Made by a program: the position numbers and the translations under genes. From Effrenium voratum (Eukaryota; Sar; Dinophyceae; Suessiales; Symbiodiniaceae), in the NCBI GenBank assembly GCA_963377175.1, contig CAUJNA010001213.1, forward strand, positions 558,001 to 622,000: a stretch of DNA of 64,000 nucleotides. The letters are read 5' to 3'. Positions 1-11,900 of the stretch are shown here, piece by piece (positions within the stretch are counted from its first letter, which is position 1; the number at the start of each line of letters is the position of its first letter). Under the pieces are notes generated by a model. The model was not told where the DNA came from. It made no database searches and was given only the letters and a program-made list of their open reading frames with translations.

Positions 1-136
1 TTCTTTGCAAGATCAGCCCCAAAGATGGTACCCTCAAAAACACAACACACCTGCCCACACTTGTTGCCCAGAAATTTTCCCTGAACCACTTACCCTTTAA
101 TGGTGCTTGCTTGTGGCCTGCGCCATTCCCCCGCAG

Positions 137-3100
137 CTCTTGCGAAGCAATGCTCCGGCCACATCCCTGAGGAGCGGCTGCTGCCCCTCACCAATTGGAC
201 CCCCGCGGCCGACCAAGACTTCGGCAAGAAGGGCTGGCGCGGCGCCGGCGAGACGCGCCAGGCGCTGGCGGAATGGTACCAGGCGCAAGCAGGGCAACTC
301 CTCCATTTAGCTTACCCTAGGTCCCCCAGTAGTGCCCTTTTACCAACTGTTTGGGGGGGGGTTTTGCTACTAAAATAGACTACAGCCAAAAAGGGTACCC
401 GTATTCTAACCTCTGACCTAGTACCTGTGACTCCCTCTTAACAGGGAACATGTTGTCCACCCTCACATACCAGCCATGAGACTCACGCACACAGTTGACA
501 CGCACATTGGCAACATGAACGGTTTTTGGTGCACCTGGACCGCCACTACAACTCTTGTCAGTGATTTATACGCGACTTGGAACTGAAGGTGTCACCTTTC
601 CTTCATGACGCTAGATGCCGTAAAAAATATCGCAAGTAGTTCCTTCATGACGCTGGATGCCGCAAAAAAAATGCAAGTAGTTCCTTCATGACGCTGGATG
701 CGCTAAACAAATATATCGCAAGTAGTTCCTTCATGATGCTGGATGCGGTAGAAAATATCGCAAGTAGTTCCTTCATGACGCTGGATGCGGTAAACATATC
801 AGTGGAATGCTGCAAGGGGAACCCTGGAACTTGCTGCGGTGTACTGCACTTTGCTAGGGTTCTCGTTTGTGGCTCCATAGGTTGGCTCCCGATTCTGTTC
901 CACCATAGCCCTTTCAAGAACCAGCCCTTCATGCTTTTGGGTTGCTTTTTGGAAAGAAGGATCCCAAGATTGGGGGGGTTGTCCAGAGTGGGTTCACTGG
1001 TTTTCCATTTGCGAGTTTCGGCTTCCCATTTTTCAGGATTCGAATCCCTGGCTTCGTTGCCCCCCTCCCCCTCGCCCAAAACAATCCATGGTTCTTTGTT
1101 GCATCTTGCTTGGCTGTTAGGACTTAAACTTTTTGCCAACTCAAGGGTTTTTTCCACTAAACCACGAACAGTTAAACTTTTGGCTGGGGAGCAGATTTCG
1201 CAACCGAGGGTTCTCCCGCAGGTCCGTGTGGTGGACAGCCTCATCTGCCTGCAGCGTCTCGCCCGAAGCTCGGACTCGCCGCTTCGGTGGCCGGAGCGCG
1301 TGCGGCGCCTGCGGGCGGCCTTGCGGGATTCGGAGGCGGCGAAAGATTCGGCTCGGAGATTCTCCGAGGCGCGGGCGGATGGACCTCACATCAGACTCCC
1401 ATCGAAAGATTGTTGCTTTTTTTGTTTTTTTGCGTTTTTTTTTTTTTGGTATTTTTTTGGGGGGTTCTTCCCCTGCCTGGAGTCTCCTTCTGAGAGAGAG
1501 CGAGAGAGAGCGAGAGGAAGCTTCTTTTGGAAATTGGACCCCCCTTTTGGGTTCCTGCCGTTAATTTGTACTGGAGAGTTGGAATGGACCAAGCCACCAG
1601 GGTTTTGAAGTGCCGTTGCTGTCGGGCTGATGAAGGCTGTCCGTGGAGTGGGGCGAAAAAGAACATCTCAAACTAGTTCACAAGCGGTCCTTATGTGCGG
1701 GTTTTGAACTATAGAACAGTCGCTTGGTGGGTTGCAAACACTGTTGAAGTCGAACGGAGATGATTTGCACAATCCCGGCTTTAACATGAGTGAAACAAGG
1801 GCTTAGGATTGCAGTTGGTTGAAAGATGGATATAGCTGGCGCAGTTCCTCTATGTTGGCTTCGTCACATCAATTCACATCAAGGGAATTGTGCTGTCCCA
1901 CCCTCCGAACCGAAAAAACAACAATAACAAGAAGCAACACACCAAATAAAGGTCCCCCCCAAAAGAAAACCATAGCAAAAAGCAATCCAAACAAAGGTCC
2001 CCCTCCCAAAAAAAAACACACACATAGCAAACACAATCCAAATAAAGGTCCCCCACCCCAAAACAAAAGAGAGGAAAACACAGAAAGCCGCAAAACCTAG
2101 CGGAGATCATCTGCCAATGTCCTTCCCCGGCTCGCCCAGGCCTTCAAGGGCTTCGCGGAGGTGGCGGGGAGGTGTGGCATTCAGGTGTTCCGAGCGCCAA
2201 CAGGCCGGGATCTCGCGAATGTTGCCCTTACTCTTAAAAAACACGAAGCTTTTCGTAACTTTTTGGGTGACATGGGCTATATGTCTGTAAAAGATTAACT
2301 TCCCCAGGGCGCAGGGAGTTTAAGGGGTAAGTGCCCGGTGGAGGCAGGCAATTCCAATATGTTGTGGGTAGCCAACCAGTTTTCCTTGTGTTTTGTGAAG
2401 GATGGCGGAGAATGGCCATCAAAACCCTGGTAAATTGGAGGGCAAGGGACAATCCCTTGCCAGAAATGGGTGCGGCCGCCTTTTGAATTCTTTACATGGT
2501 GTTGGGTCGACCATTCTAATGCCGGGTGTTGATTGTGATTCATGAGGGTCTGGGCAAATATGTTCAGACGTCACGTTGCGGTTTGCGAAAGGCCAATCAT
2601 GGCGAGTTAATTGTCATAATTGGCGCAGGTGGGTTGTTGAAAGTGGGCTTTGTTCAAGCAAGCACGGAGCATGCTTAAGAGGATAGCGGGACGGGAATGT
2701 TTTGTGCCGCCAAGAGAAAAGGGGTCCAGAAAAGGCGTGCATACTTTTGAGAACCCCCCTTCCCCGCGTGCGTGTGTGTGTGTGTGTGTGTTGGTTGTTG
2801 AGCTCGTGTTGCTTCTTTGTTTCTGTACTCATGCTCAGCGCTGTGCTAGCGCACAACAAGCTAGCTTATTGATGCTGACCTATTGGACGGGCTTCAATTC
2901 ACTCAGGTTGTTTTTCTTCTCGTGGTAACTGCAAGAAGCAAGTTGAAACGGACTTCACTCTGGTTTTTTGTTCCGTTTTCGGGAACCAACTTTGCCTCAG
3001 CCCAGTTGCATCCTCGAATCCTTTGTGGAATGGGTTCCCAATCTTAATCAGAGCAAAAATCGACAGGGCGCCGCTTTTGTCCCAACTTGGGTGTTCGGCC

Positions 3101-4176
3101 AAGTTAGTAAGTCGTGAATCAGCTGAGTTACAACCCTCCCCAACAAAATGAGACCCCCGCTCAGTGGAGTTAAGTTTGTTGGGTTATAATAAAGGCTAAC
3201 CACTTCTAACCCGGCCGAAGATCTCGGAAAGAGATTTCTGAAATGAGACCACCGGGGATCAAAGATCTCCATGCTTCCCGTTCTGAGGCCGTTTGCAAAA
3301 GCATTGCCTTCGGTGCAAACGTACTCGAATTTCCGGGTGGTGATGACCTGTGACGCGTGGTTTCCCATTCGACCAGGCACATACTGGGACTGCCCCATCG
3401 CCTTGAAGGCCATTCCACGGATGAACCCGGCGGCGGAGTCCATGTCACTGCCGGCCTTGAGGAACTTCGCATATGGCCCATACCAGCACCCAGGCCTGCG
3501 AATCAAAGAAACAGCTGGTACTCCCACCAATATGCAACCTGAGACAGGGGGCTCCTGGAAGATCATCCCATGTGAATTGGTGGCAGGGTAAGTTGACGAG
3601 GCTTCCTTTTCGAGGACATGAAAAGCGGATGGATGCGGTTCAATCAATGTTTCCATGAAAGGATCTATGGGGCTGGCTTCGTGGTTTTAGCAATTGCTCA
3701 GTTCTCCCCAAAAAGGGACGCAAAGGGGATGGACTTGTGTTAAACATCATCTTTAGCTTTCTAACAACGACACCAGGGGGATGGAGAACTTGGGTTGGAT
3801 CTTTAGATGTCAACCTTTTGTTTGAAATCAAAGGTTCCCGACAAAAAGTTGAACACTTTTTGCAGAGGAGTCGTTACAGCAACCAAGATCAGTGGCACAT
3901 CGTCAATCGCTTCAGCAACTTCTGTGCCATTTTACCTTGAACTTAAGAATGAGTCACTCCTGTGCTATTTTACCTTGAACTTTCGAATTTGTAAGTCATT
4001 GGGAAGGCGTGTTTTACCGAAGTCGCACCACCCTGCGAGTTCTTCTTCACGCCTCACTTAGGTACGCTCACCTCTGCCGAGCGCAGGGCGCGCCTTCGGA
4101 GCTGGTCTCGGCCTTTCAGGCATTGGAGGCAGAGGCGCTCGCGCTTGGAGCGAAAAATGGTCCGAGAAGTCGTGGG
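137..4176 (+). CDS. Unrecognised multi-exon gene, internal exons (gene A1)
   Basis: Four GC-rich blocks can be joined in one frame: 137-282, 1222-1368, 2140 to about 2223, and 4087 to about 4110-4170. The first reads ...EERLLPLTNWTPAADQDF... and ends ...LAEWYQ; the second begins VRVVDSLICLQRLARSS and ends SARRFSE; the third begins AFKGFAEVAGRCGIQVF; the fourth begins GAPSELVSAFQALEAEA. Phases agree at each junction, with GC donors after 282 and 1368 and AG acceptors at all starts. Third codon positions are strongly G/C, unlike the flanking DNA. The product looks helical and Arg/Ala-rich. I do not recognise the family. The first exon is not initial, so the gene starts left of the window or in an unseen exon. 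The donor of the third exon lies at the insertion point of a small inverted-repeat element (2227-2331). Confidence 0.4.
317..421. mobile_element. TIR element, family 2 (CTAGGTCC ends), copy 1
   Basis: Ends are inverted repeats (CTAGGTCCCCCAGTAG at the left, a diverged CTGACCTAG at the right). It is flanked on both sides by TACC (313-316 and 422-425), an exact 4-bp target-site duplication. The interior holds the family signature CTAAAATAGACTA and GGGTACCC. It lies in the intron after the first exon. No coding capacity. Confidence 0.7.
599..797. repeat. Tandem repeat, about 43-46 bp x 4-5
   Basis: Successive copies of a unit containing AGTTCCTTCATGACGCTGGATGC and an A-rich tail (AAAATATCGCAA). 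Units differ by small substitutions and length changes. One frame is open through several units and reads SSFMTLDA repeatedly, but the low GC3 and the intron setting argue that this is not coding. Confidence 0.8.
1926..2070. repeat. Tandem repeat, about 50 bp x 3
   Basis: Three copies of a unit made of a CCAAAYAAAGGTCCCCC core followed by an A-rich stretch containing CATAGCAAA. It sits just upstream of the exon at 2140, within the preceding intron. Confidence 0.7.
2227..2331. mobile_element. TIR element, family 1 (CTTACC...GGTAAG), copy 1
   Basis: A 105-bp element with left end CTTACTCTTAAAA and right end GAGTTTAAGGGGTAAG, which are inverted copies. The shared core is ATGGGCTATATGTCTGTAAA. 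TGCC stands on both sides (2223-2226 and 2332-2335), an exact target-site duplication. It abuts the 3' end of the exon that starts at 2140, so the splice donor of that exon falls in or next to the duplication. Confidence 0.85.
2766..2792. repeat. GT dinucleotide microsatellite
   Basis: An uninterrupted run of TG/GT units preceded by CGTGCGTG. Intronic or spacer DNA. Confidence 0.9.
3195..3656 (-). CDS. Possible antisense coding exon or retrogene fragment
   Basis: The minus strand holds a continuous reading frame with an ATG near 3656. The part from about 3570 to 3240 has high G/C at third positions and protein-like composition (for example YGPYAKFLKAGSDMDS and MGQSQYVPGRMGNHA). This is the only stretch in the window where the minus strand looks clearly more coding than the plus strand. 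I do not recognise the protein. It could be a fragment of a processed gene copy, which dinoflagellate genomes carry in number, or a real single-exon gene. The frame degenerates below about 3220, where it loses codon bias. A plus-strand frame (about 3271-3591) is also open but has weaker codon bias. Confidence 0.3.
3790..3890. mobile_element. Family 6 intron repeat (GGTTGGATCTTTAG...GCAACCAAG)
   Basis: A dispersed repeat of about 100 bp. The left part is TTGGGTTGGATCTTTAGA; the right part is ACACTTTTTGCAGAGG and ends GCAACCAAG. Related copies lie near 1125-1215, 9725-9825, 29885-29985, 33443-33552, 39128-39232 and 52707-52817. Several stop a few bases to a few dozen bases before an exon. The ends are weakly inverted (CTTGGGTTGG against CAACCAAG). 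I could not confirm a target-site duplication. Confidence 0.55.
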
Positions 4177-5405
4177 CCGGAACAAGCCAATGTAGCAATA
4201 GGGGTTAGGGTGAAGGGTACTTCCCCTGGAAACTCAGCTTTCTTTATTGGAAGACCATTTGAATGGCAGTAGCTTCTGGCTTCTTTTGGTCCACTCGAGT
4301 GAGGAAAATAATTTGAGTGTATTGGTCCACCGAAGTGAACAGGTGATTCATGGGCGCATGGCGTGAGCGCCCGTTTCAGCGGCAGAGAACTGCAATCAAC
4401 TATGCCCTGCGTTGGGCGTCGCCATGCATCGCCCCTCAGTTCATAGACTTGTTCAGCCTTCTGGGTTTGGACCAGTCTAGTGGCAAGCAAAAAGTGTGTT
4501 TTTCTGCAGGGTTTGAGCCTTTGGGTCTCATCTTCGTGGCACCTAGTAGTGAATAGTGCCAAATGGCGGGGGCCAAGGAAAACATGTCCAGCCGCCCCCC
4601 CCCCCCCCCCCAATATTACAAGGATGCTTCAGGGCGGAAAAAGCGCATGATACTTATTGGGGCTCAGTCTTTGATCTTCGGTGCTTGCTCAGGAGGCCCG
4701 GTGGCCCCCGTGCAGGCAAACATCGTTCAAAACAGCAATCAGCGATTTCCAAGAAGTTAGGGAGCTTAAACAGCAGAAGTCAGCGACAATTCTTGGACTG
4801 TGCAAGTTGAGTATTGGTTTAGTGTTGGTTCTAAAGGGCCCCCCAATGCAGCTCGATTTGGGAGGGGGAAGTTGGGCATGGGTCTCGCATTGGCTCGGGA
4901 ATTCATAATCTTCGAGGGACGGGGTTTAATACATGTTTAATACATAAGGGGGCATTTCTTCAGGGCTTCGGGTCAGTTATGCTGCTGGTATACCCTAAAG
5001 CCCTGCTCTTGGCTTGTCCCTGGGGGAAGTCAGGTAGGTTTTTACCTACTGCGGACGGTTGCGAAATCCGTTTCTCGCACCCACCAAAGAAACCCATCGG
5101 GAGGAGTCGATTCCCCTGTAAATACCGATGGAAAATGGTTTCAACCATGGTTTCCAAGTGGTGCGAAATTGATTGTGTCCATCCACAGTATTGGATACTC
5201 TGTATGTGAGCATGCTGGTTATTGTGTGTGGCAAACGGAAAGCCAAAAGGAACACCTGAGCCGTTTGGGCGGGTCCGATTCCGACATTCGACGGCCCATG
5301 TAATATTACAGTGGTTGCAAAACCCCAAGTTGTCCAACTCGGGGCTAACAGCTCATCAGGCCAATTGGCGCTAGCAGGGATCTTTTTGGGTGCCGCTCAG
5401 GTTGT
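4177..5405. other. Non-coding stretch, intron or spacer
   Basis: Only short open frames with no codon bias are present. A C-run lies near 4597-4610. A weak GC-rich block at about 4660-4730 could hide a small exon but gives no convincing frame. Nothing else is identifiable. Confidence 0.5.
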
Positions 5406-5487
5406 CTAGGTCCCCCAGTAGGCCTTTTTTTGGGGAGGGTTCCCCTACTAAAATAGGTTATTTTAACCTCTCTACTGGAGGACCTAG
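5406..5487. mobile_element. TIR element, family 2, copy 2 (short)
   Basis: An 82-bp member with ends CTAGGTCCCCCAGTAG and CTACTGGAGGACCTAG, nearly perfect inverted repeats of 16 bp. Flanks are TTGT and CTGT, a 3-of-4 match for the target-site duplication. A GC-biased open frame (next feature) begins immediately after the terminal AG. Confidence 0.8.
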
Positions 5488-5640
5488 CTGTCCATCTTGG
5501 GGCGACGTTTCGGGGCTCATTGAAACCGTCGGGACAAAACCGAACGGGACGCGGCGCCGAGGTCAGAGCCCCCCGCGGGCTGTCAGCCCTTGGCAACCCT
5601 CCATGGCAAGCCTAGCCACCAGCGCCGGCCTTGGAGAGGA
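5488..5640 (+). CDS. Candidate exon, unrecognised protein
   Basis: A frame reading PSWGDVSGLIETVGT and later SPPRAVSPWQPSMASLA has about 70% G/C at third positions, well above its surroundings. If real, its acceptor AG would be the terminal CTAG of the adjacent inverted-repeat element. A second frame is also open for part of the stretch, so the reading frame is not certain. I could not join it in phase to neighbouring exons. Confidence 0.3.
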
Positions 5641-7979
5641 GCGTCATGTTGACCACATATGGTGTCCTTTTCGGTTGTTTTGGTCGAAAAATAGATGGGT
5701 TTCGATTCCTGGTTTACCTGGTGGTGAAAAATCATCTACCAGGGAAATCCATTTATTTGGCCTAAAAGGACACCTATGGTTGACCGACCCACTCAGTTGT
5801 TCAGTGGCACCAATTCGTTTTCCCTTTTTTGGTGGCTGCCCCACTAAACATGGTCTTCCCCAAAAAGGGTTACCTTTCTTTTTTCAGGGTCACTGAGCAA
5901 CAGAGCCCAGGATTAATAAAACCCGTCCCATTTTTAGGGGGGTGGCAACCCTCCAAAAGTGGTCGGAATCCCCGCTGAAAGGGGACACCCCCCGATCAAA
6001 TTCAACCAGGGTTTATCAGTCCGGGGTTAACATTAGAGCCCGTTTGTTGGAAGGTCACGTCCACCGGAAATTCTCCGAATGCCTACCAAAAAGACCTGGG
6101 ATTTCTTGTGGAGTTTGCATGCTTGCCTCACCTGCCGAGATACGTTTCGGACTTCAGTCACTTGTGGGTGTTGGACCATTTTGGTGGTAAACAGTAGTTG
6201 TTTGGCCAGTCCACTCAGCAATTGAGGCTGGTTGTTAGTAAGCTAAACTACCAACCACTAAAAACGTCCCCTGCTCAAGGGAGTTCTATGTTAGTGGGTT
6301 AGAACAGAGGTGGCTAGGCACTTGACTTGCCCGAACATCCTACACAGACCGAGTGTGTGTTTTTTTGTTTTTTTTCTTCGTGGCATGGCTCTCTCTGCGG
6401 CAACTCGGCTTCCTCAAGCTCAAGGATGTGTGGTTTATAGAGGTCTCATAGCCAGATGTGCACATTTATGTTTACACAACTTTGACACTGCAGATATGTA
6501 AACATATGCATGCCAATGTGTGATAGATAAATAGAACATGTGCACGCACGCACATCAAACATGACAACGCACGCGCACATTGCACGTGGACTCTTTCGGT
6601 AAGAAAGGCACTCCTGGGTTTGAGCCTGAAGCGGGCATCCCCACCCCTTTAAAAATGCAATAGGGGGAGGGGTGCCCCTGGAATTCCATTTCTGGTCCCG
6701 TTTTCCCTTTTACGGGGACTGGATACATGGAATTGTGGGACCCCACGCCCCTCCCCCTTAAGGCAGGGGGGATAAGCGGGCCAAGCCCCCTGTTGGCCCG
6801 GGGATTGGCGTCGCTTCGCATGGCAGGTGCTTTTGGCTACCATCCTGGACCTGCCTTGCCTGCAGGTGGGGCCGTGGGAATTTTGAGGGTTGAGACCTCC
6901 AGGTGCTTGGCAAAGGTTGTACCACCAGACCCCTGGAACATACCCCTTAAGGATAAGACAAACCTTGGTTGCTCCCAGCCATCCGGTTCCTTGGCTTTTT
7001 GGCCTTTTCGTGTTTAGTGGTAGTTGCCATTTAACCCAATAAAAGTTAAACTTTTAGCGTGGAATTTGAGGGCAGCCCCGAAACATCAAGCGCAAATTAC
7101 CGGGACACAAGCTCTAACTCTCACATGTCTTATTTGGGGTTTGGTCTGGGTGAGTGGGGGAAGTCTTACAAAGTTTGTCCATTTTTGTGGCACGGAGTTG
7201 CCCCCCTTAGAACAAGCACCTAAGGGAGGTGCCTTTTTGTCCCCACCACTGGAGGTCTCACAGAAAATGGGACGTTTCAAGGGCAGTCATTTCAGAAGCC
7301 CGGATGCTCTGCTCTGACCTGTGGCTTCCTTCCCAGTTGTTGCAACCGTTATGCATGTCACAGATGATGAACATGGATGCAAGGGTCTCTTGGTTGTTTG
7401 AGACTAGGCGCGCCACAGCACCTGTGGTCCTGGCATTTTGGTGTGTCAGTAGCTTGGCACATGTTTTTTTTGTATCCCACACCTCGCAATCTTGAACCTG
7501 TGAGGCCTGCAAAGTCCATTGTTGCCGGGGCTTAGGACAAGCGATGACAAGCGTCCTGTCGGGCCCAAGCACCTTTTGGGACACGGGGCATCCCGGACCT
7601 CACTTCTCGAGTTCTTAAACTTGAAACTTTTGGGGTTTCGACCATTTTAGTGGTAAACCAACAGTTTGGATTATTTTGGGGCCAATCCACGAAAGTGACC
7701 CTTTTGAGGCACATTCGTTCCCTCTTTTGGGGTAGCCTGCTGCGGCACGACCCCCCTTTCACCGCCACCCAACGTTTGGGAACATCTTTCGCTGTTGTCC
7801 TTTTGTCCCTGATGAACTTGGTGGACGAACCTTGACCAAGCATTGGGGTTGTTTTTTGGAAGTCGGACCCGTTGTTGGAAGCAGCCCCCCCATTTGGTAT
7901 GTCCCCGATATTTTGTGGGTGCCATACGTTGACCAAGTGGTTGTTGGGTTTCATGTCACTTTGAGACGGACAAAACAAG
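5641..7979. other. Non-coding stretch, intron or spacer
   Basis: Composition is typical of the introns here. It contains T-rich and G-run stretches, fragments resembling the family with the core ACCATTTTRGTGG (near 6170 and 7640), and a diffuse GC-richer block at about 6740-6860 with no convincing exon. I see no gene. Confidence 0.5.
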
Positions 7980-8927
7980 CCGCGTGGGCGAGGCTGTGTC
8001 TCCATGGGGTCTCCAAGCTCCGCCTCACCTCGCACATCGCCGATGCGTGTGACGCAGGCCGAAAAGGGGAGCGTTTCTGAAGAGCTTTTTCTAGGTCTCC
8101 CAGTGGTGCCTTCTTTTTCTTTTTGGGGGAGGGTTCCCCTGCTAAAATAGACTATAGAAAAAAGGGTACCCTTCTCTTCTGGAGGACCTAGTTTTGGTGG
8201 CAGACAAAAGGTTCTTCTCAATCCACGCGCAGATGCAAGAGGTACTGAGGTCTACGAGCGGCTTCGTGGCTGGCGAGGGGTCATTTTTAGGGCAAAATCA
8301 TCTCTCAGGAGCCCTCCTAGTGGACGAGTAACCTCACACGTGGAGTTTTACTGGCTCTATTGCGCACTCATGATGGTTCATGACCTCAGTATGACCCCCC
8401 ACTACTAATACAAGCTTGGAACATTATTCTATAACCCTCGTGAGTGCCATATAGAACCTCCATACCTCAAACCCTCATGGCCTGAATTCCCTTGGCACGT
8501 ATCCAAGCCCCTCCAAACCCCCTGATCCATGGCCATGCGGGAAATTCCTTTGACATGGCGGGCTCACCCGTCTTCCAGGAAGGAGCCCAGGGACCATTGG
8601 CCCGTTTCTTCAAGAAGCGTTCATTGCCATGGGTTTTTGGCATTGCTCCAAAGCAGCCGGCGTTCCGCACTGGAACGCCACTCCCTTTGCAATTGGAGCT
8701 GAGGTGGTTGTGCACCCGGCCGTGGTCATGCGCACGCACTCCCCCGGCGCGGCCGTGCGCGCACACTCGCCGGTGGCCGCGGTGCACGTGCCACGGGCGC
8801 CGTCGCCGGTGAGCCCTGCGCCTGTGACGGCAATGATGTGTGATGTGTGAGTGCATGTGTGTATAAATGAATATATATATATTATATGTATATATGTATC
8901 GATCTATCTATCTGTCTGTCTATCTAT

Positions 8928-8963
<36 letters not shown>

Positions 8964-11900
8964 ATATCTATCTATCTGTCTGTCCATCTATGCACACGTA
9001 TATCTATGTATGTATATGTATGTATGTGGTAGTTGGAACCTCAGATGAATAAAACCTAGTTGACTAATAGGGGGTGTCCCTGTTAGTTCGAATCCTGCTT
9101 GTTTGTGGGTGATCCCCCCCTATACACAGGTTTGCTTTGCGAAGTCCTGTATCACTGTGCTTGGCCGGCATTTGGTTAACAAAACCATCGGGAGGCGTTT
9201 TTGGCTTGTAGTTCCATTTTCGTGTGCATCGTGGCCCCCGGAAATGGGGCCTTCTTCATTTTTTCTCTGCGGGGGCCTTCATTTTTTCTTCGGCCTGGGG
9301 GCCCTGAAGCTGTTTGACCCGGGCTCCGGCGAGGATTGCGAGTGGTATTTTCGGAGGGCATCTTTGGGCGCGATGGACTGGACTCAGCGGCAGCCTCTAA
9401 ACTGACTGCCTTATTCAAGTCCTGGTAAGTTCAGCTCACAAACCGGCGCCTCCTTGAAGGAGATTGTCCACCTCCAAAACAGGGCTAGGTCAGGACAACT
9501 ACCGTTTGGCCATCGCCCAAAAACTAGAAGCTAGAAGCTGAGATACCCAAATGCTCAAGAATGACGCAGGAAGCAAACTGCAGACCCTAACTTTTGGGGG
9601 TGTCTTTGTTGTTGAGGCCGGCACCTTTTTGGTCGGCAACGGGAAACCAAAGGAAAACTGACCCTTTGTGGTGGCTCACTGAAAGCGACACACCCATTCC
9701 TTGGTGCATGTTGCTTGGATATTAGACCTTGAACTTTTTGCCACCTAATGGGTTTTTCGTATTAAACCACGAAAAGTTAGTCACTTTTCGCAGGGGGGCA
9801 GAGTTTGCAACCGAGCTTTTACTTCTGCTAGGTCAGAGCCGCCGCCATGCAGCACATGTACGCACCGCTGGCGTACAAGCCGCGCCCATCTCTGCCAAAG
9901 ACGATGCAGACGGCGCACACGCAGCCGCAGCAGGTGGGGTGGTAAAACGGGTCTCAGGGTGCCTACATTGCCAGACTTTTCTCGTCTGAATTTCGCTTTT
10001 GTGTAGTTGGGTTTGGGTGTGGGCTTGAGTTGGGCCAATACGTAACTAGCCTTATTGCCCTCGTGCGTTTTCTTTACGTTCGCTCTTGAAGCATCAAGCC
10101 AACAAGCAGTGCAAACCCATTGCTCGGCCAAGATACTCTCCGGGGTACGCAAAGGAGGAGCACCCTCAGCTGGTAATGCATTCCTCCCATGCAGATGGAT
10201 GACACCAGATGGGACGGGAACAAAGTTACTTTTGGGCCCCGGTGGTTCTTGACCGTTTAAGTTTAGCTCGGGTTCAGTTCGGATGTCGCAACCCATGCAG
10301 AGGCCAGGATAAACGAGCTCTGGATGAAGCACCTTTTGCTGGCCATCGTGGTCCTTTCAAAGCCATTTAGCTCGATGACACTCATGTTGTTTGAACGTCA
10401 TTAAAACAGTGCCGTCCATGTTTTCTCAAGGGAAAATCCTTCACAACGGTGGTTTTTGGTGATTCCCGTGAGTAAAATCTCCGAAGCAGGGCGTCCAACA
10501 TGCAAAAGCCCTCCATGTTTTCTGTCGCACAGCCACTTCAAACATTTCCTTTTGTTGGCGATTGGAATATAATTCCCTTGCTTTGCGTAATGTTTCGTTC
10601 CGTTGGTGAGAGGGGGGGACATAAGATGCGCTTTGACCGTTTTCGAGCTGTTGTGAGTTTTTTGCAAAGGGCCAAACACCAAAGCGTTGCGAACATGAGA
10701 CATTTGAGTCGCAAAAAGCTCCCCCTTGACGACTGACTGCCCTTCAGGACGGGGGAGGGGGAGGTTGAGAAGACAAGCTTGTACCTTGGGTTTTCCCCAG
10801 TGGTTCGACCCTTGCTGCTCTTTTTGTTTTTTTGTTGGCTTGGTACCGCAAACGCCCAATCAGGGTCACAGGGCAAGGAGAAATCCCAAACCGGGCTTTT
10901 AAATTATTCTCCATCCTGGAGAATCCATGTGCCGTCAAACCGCAAATCAAAATCACAAATCACAAGCCAGCTGAGTTGGTAGCCACACAAAGTTCCTTGG
11001 GTGCAGGGTCTGACAGGCTGCGGGTTGATGACGGGCTTATATCATGCTTAGGGTGTACTGTTGCAGTCGTGCCCCAATTTACCAGGAAGCCATACCACGA
11101 TTTGGATGTGTGGGTCTCTTCCCTGAACCTAGTCCATTTTTTCGAGTTGCGGAGGTTGATACTGTATATGCTGCCATTTTGCAAGTAAGCCAGCCAACCT
11201 TGCCCACAAAACCGTGGTAACTTACAGTAAATTGGAAGGGATCCTTGTTCCCGTACTTGGAATATTTGCCCTCCCTCGAATGGAAGCTGCCTATTTGAGG
11301 CCGGGTTTAAAGGACTGCTTTACTCTTTGGGGAATTTCTCGGATGGTCCGCTCCCATTGGTCCATGATTTTTGGATCGTTGGCCGACATCACGTGCCTTG
11401 AATCGAAGCCCCTTGAGGTCTACATGCGCCAGCCTCAGCCGAAGGTGGCGAGCGGGCCTTTGTCGCAGACGGCGAGAAATTCCAACGCGTACCTCGGCGG
11501 AAGGCGAAGCAGTTGACCCCCGGAGATTTCCTGAGTTGGGACTCGGTTTAAAGCTTTCTGCTGGTGGGTTGCATCGTTTCAGAGGCCCAAGACTCATGAG
11601 GTCAAACATGCAAACCACCAGCCATCTTGGATTTGCTTTCTTTTTTTTGGGTTTGCTTCCATGCCCCTTGCCCCCAGCAAGAATATTATTTTATTGAGCG
11701 CCGGGATTTTTTTGTTGGGGGGGAGAAACGATCCACAAACGATCCAACATGCTCAAGGTGTTGCGTGGACTTCTCACTGGGGAAGTTTTCCCGGTAGTCG
11801 TTGATCACAAAACCCGCGGAGCCTGAAGCGAATGGGCTCGATCAAGCCCAAGGTCATGGTGGTTGTTGGGAAACATGTGAAACATGTTTGCATATTTTTG

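Noticed and set aside
6350..6385. T-rich tract as a possible terminator or polyadenylation region
   Set aside because: T runs occur throughout the introns and no gene end lies nearby.
9060..9115. tRNA-like T-loop sequence (GTTCGAATCCTGC)
   Set aside because: No matching acceptor, D or anticodon stem could be folded around it.
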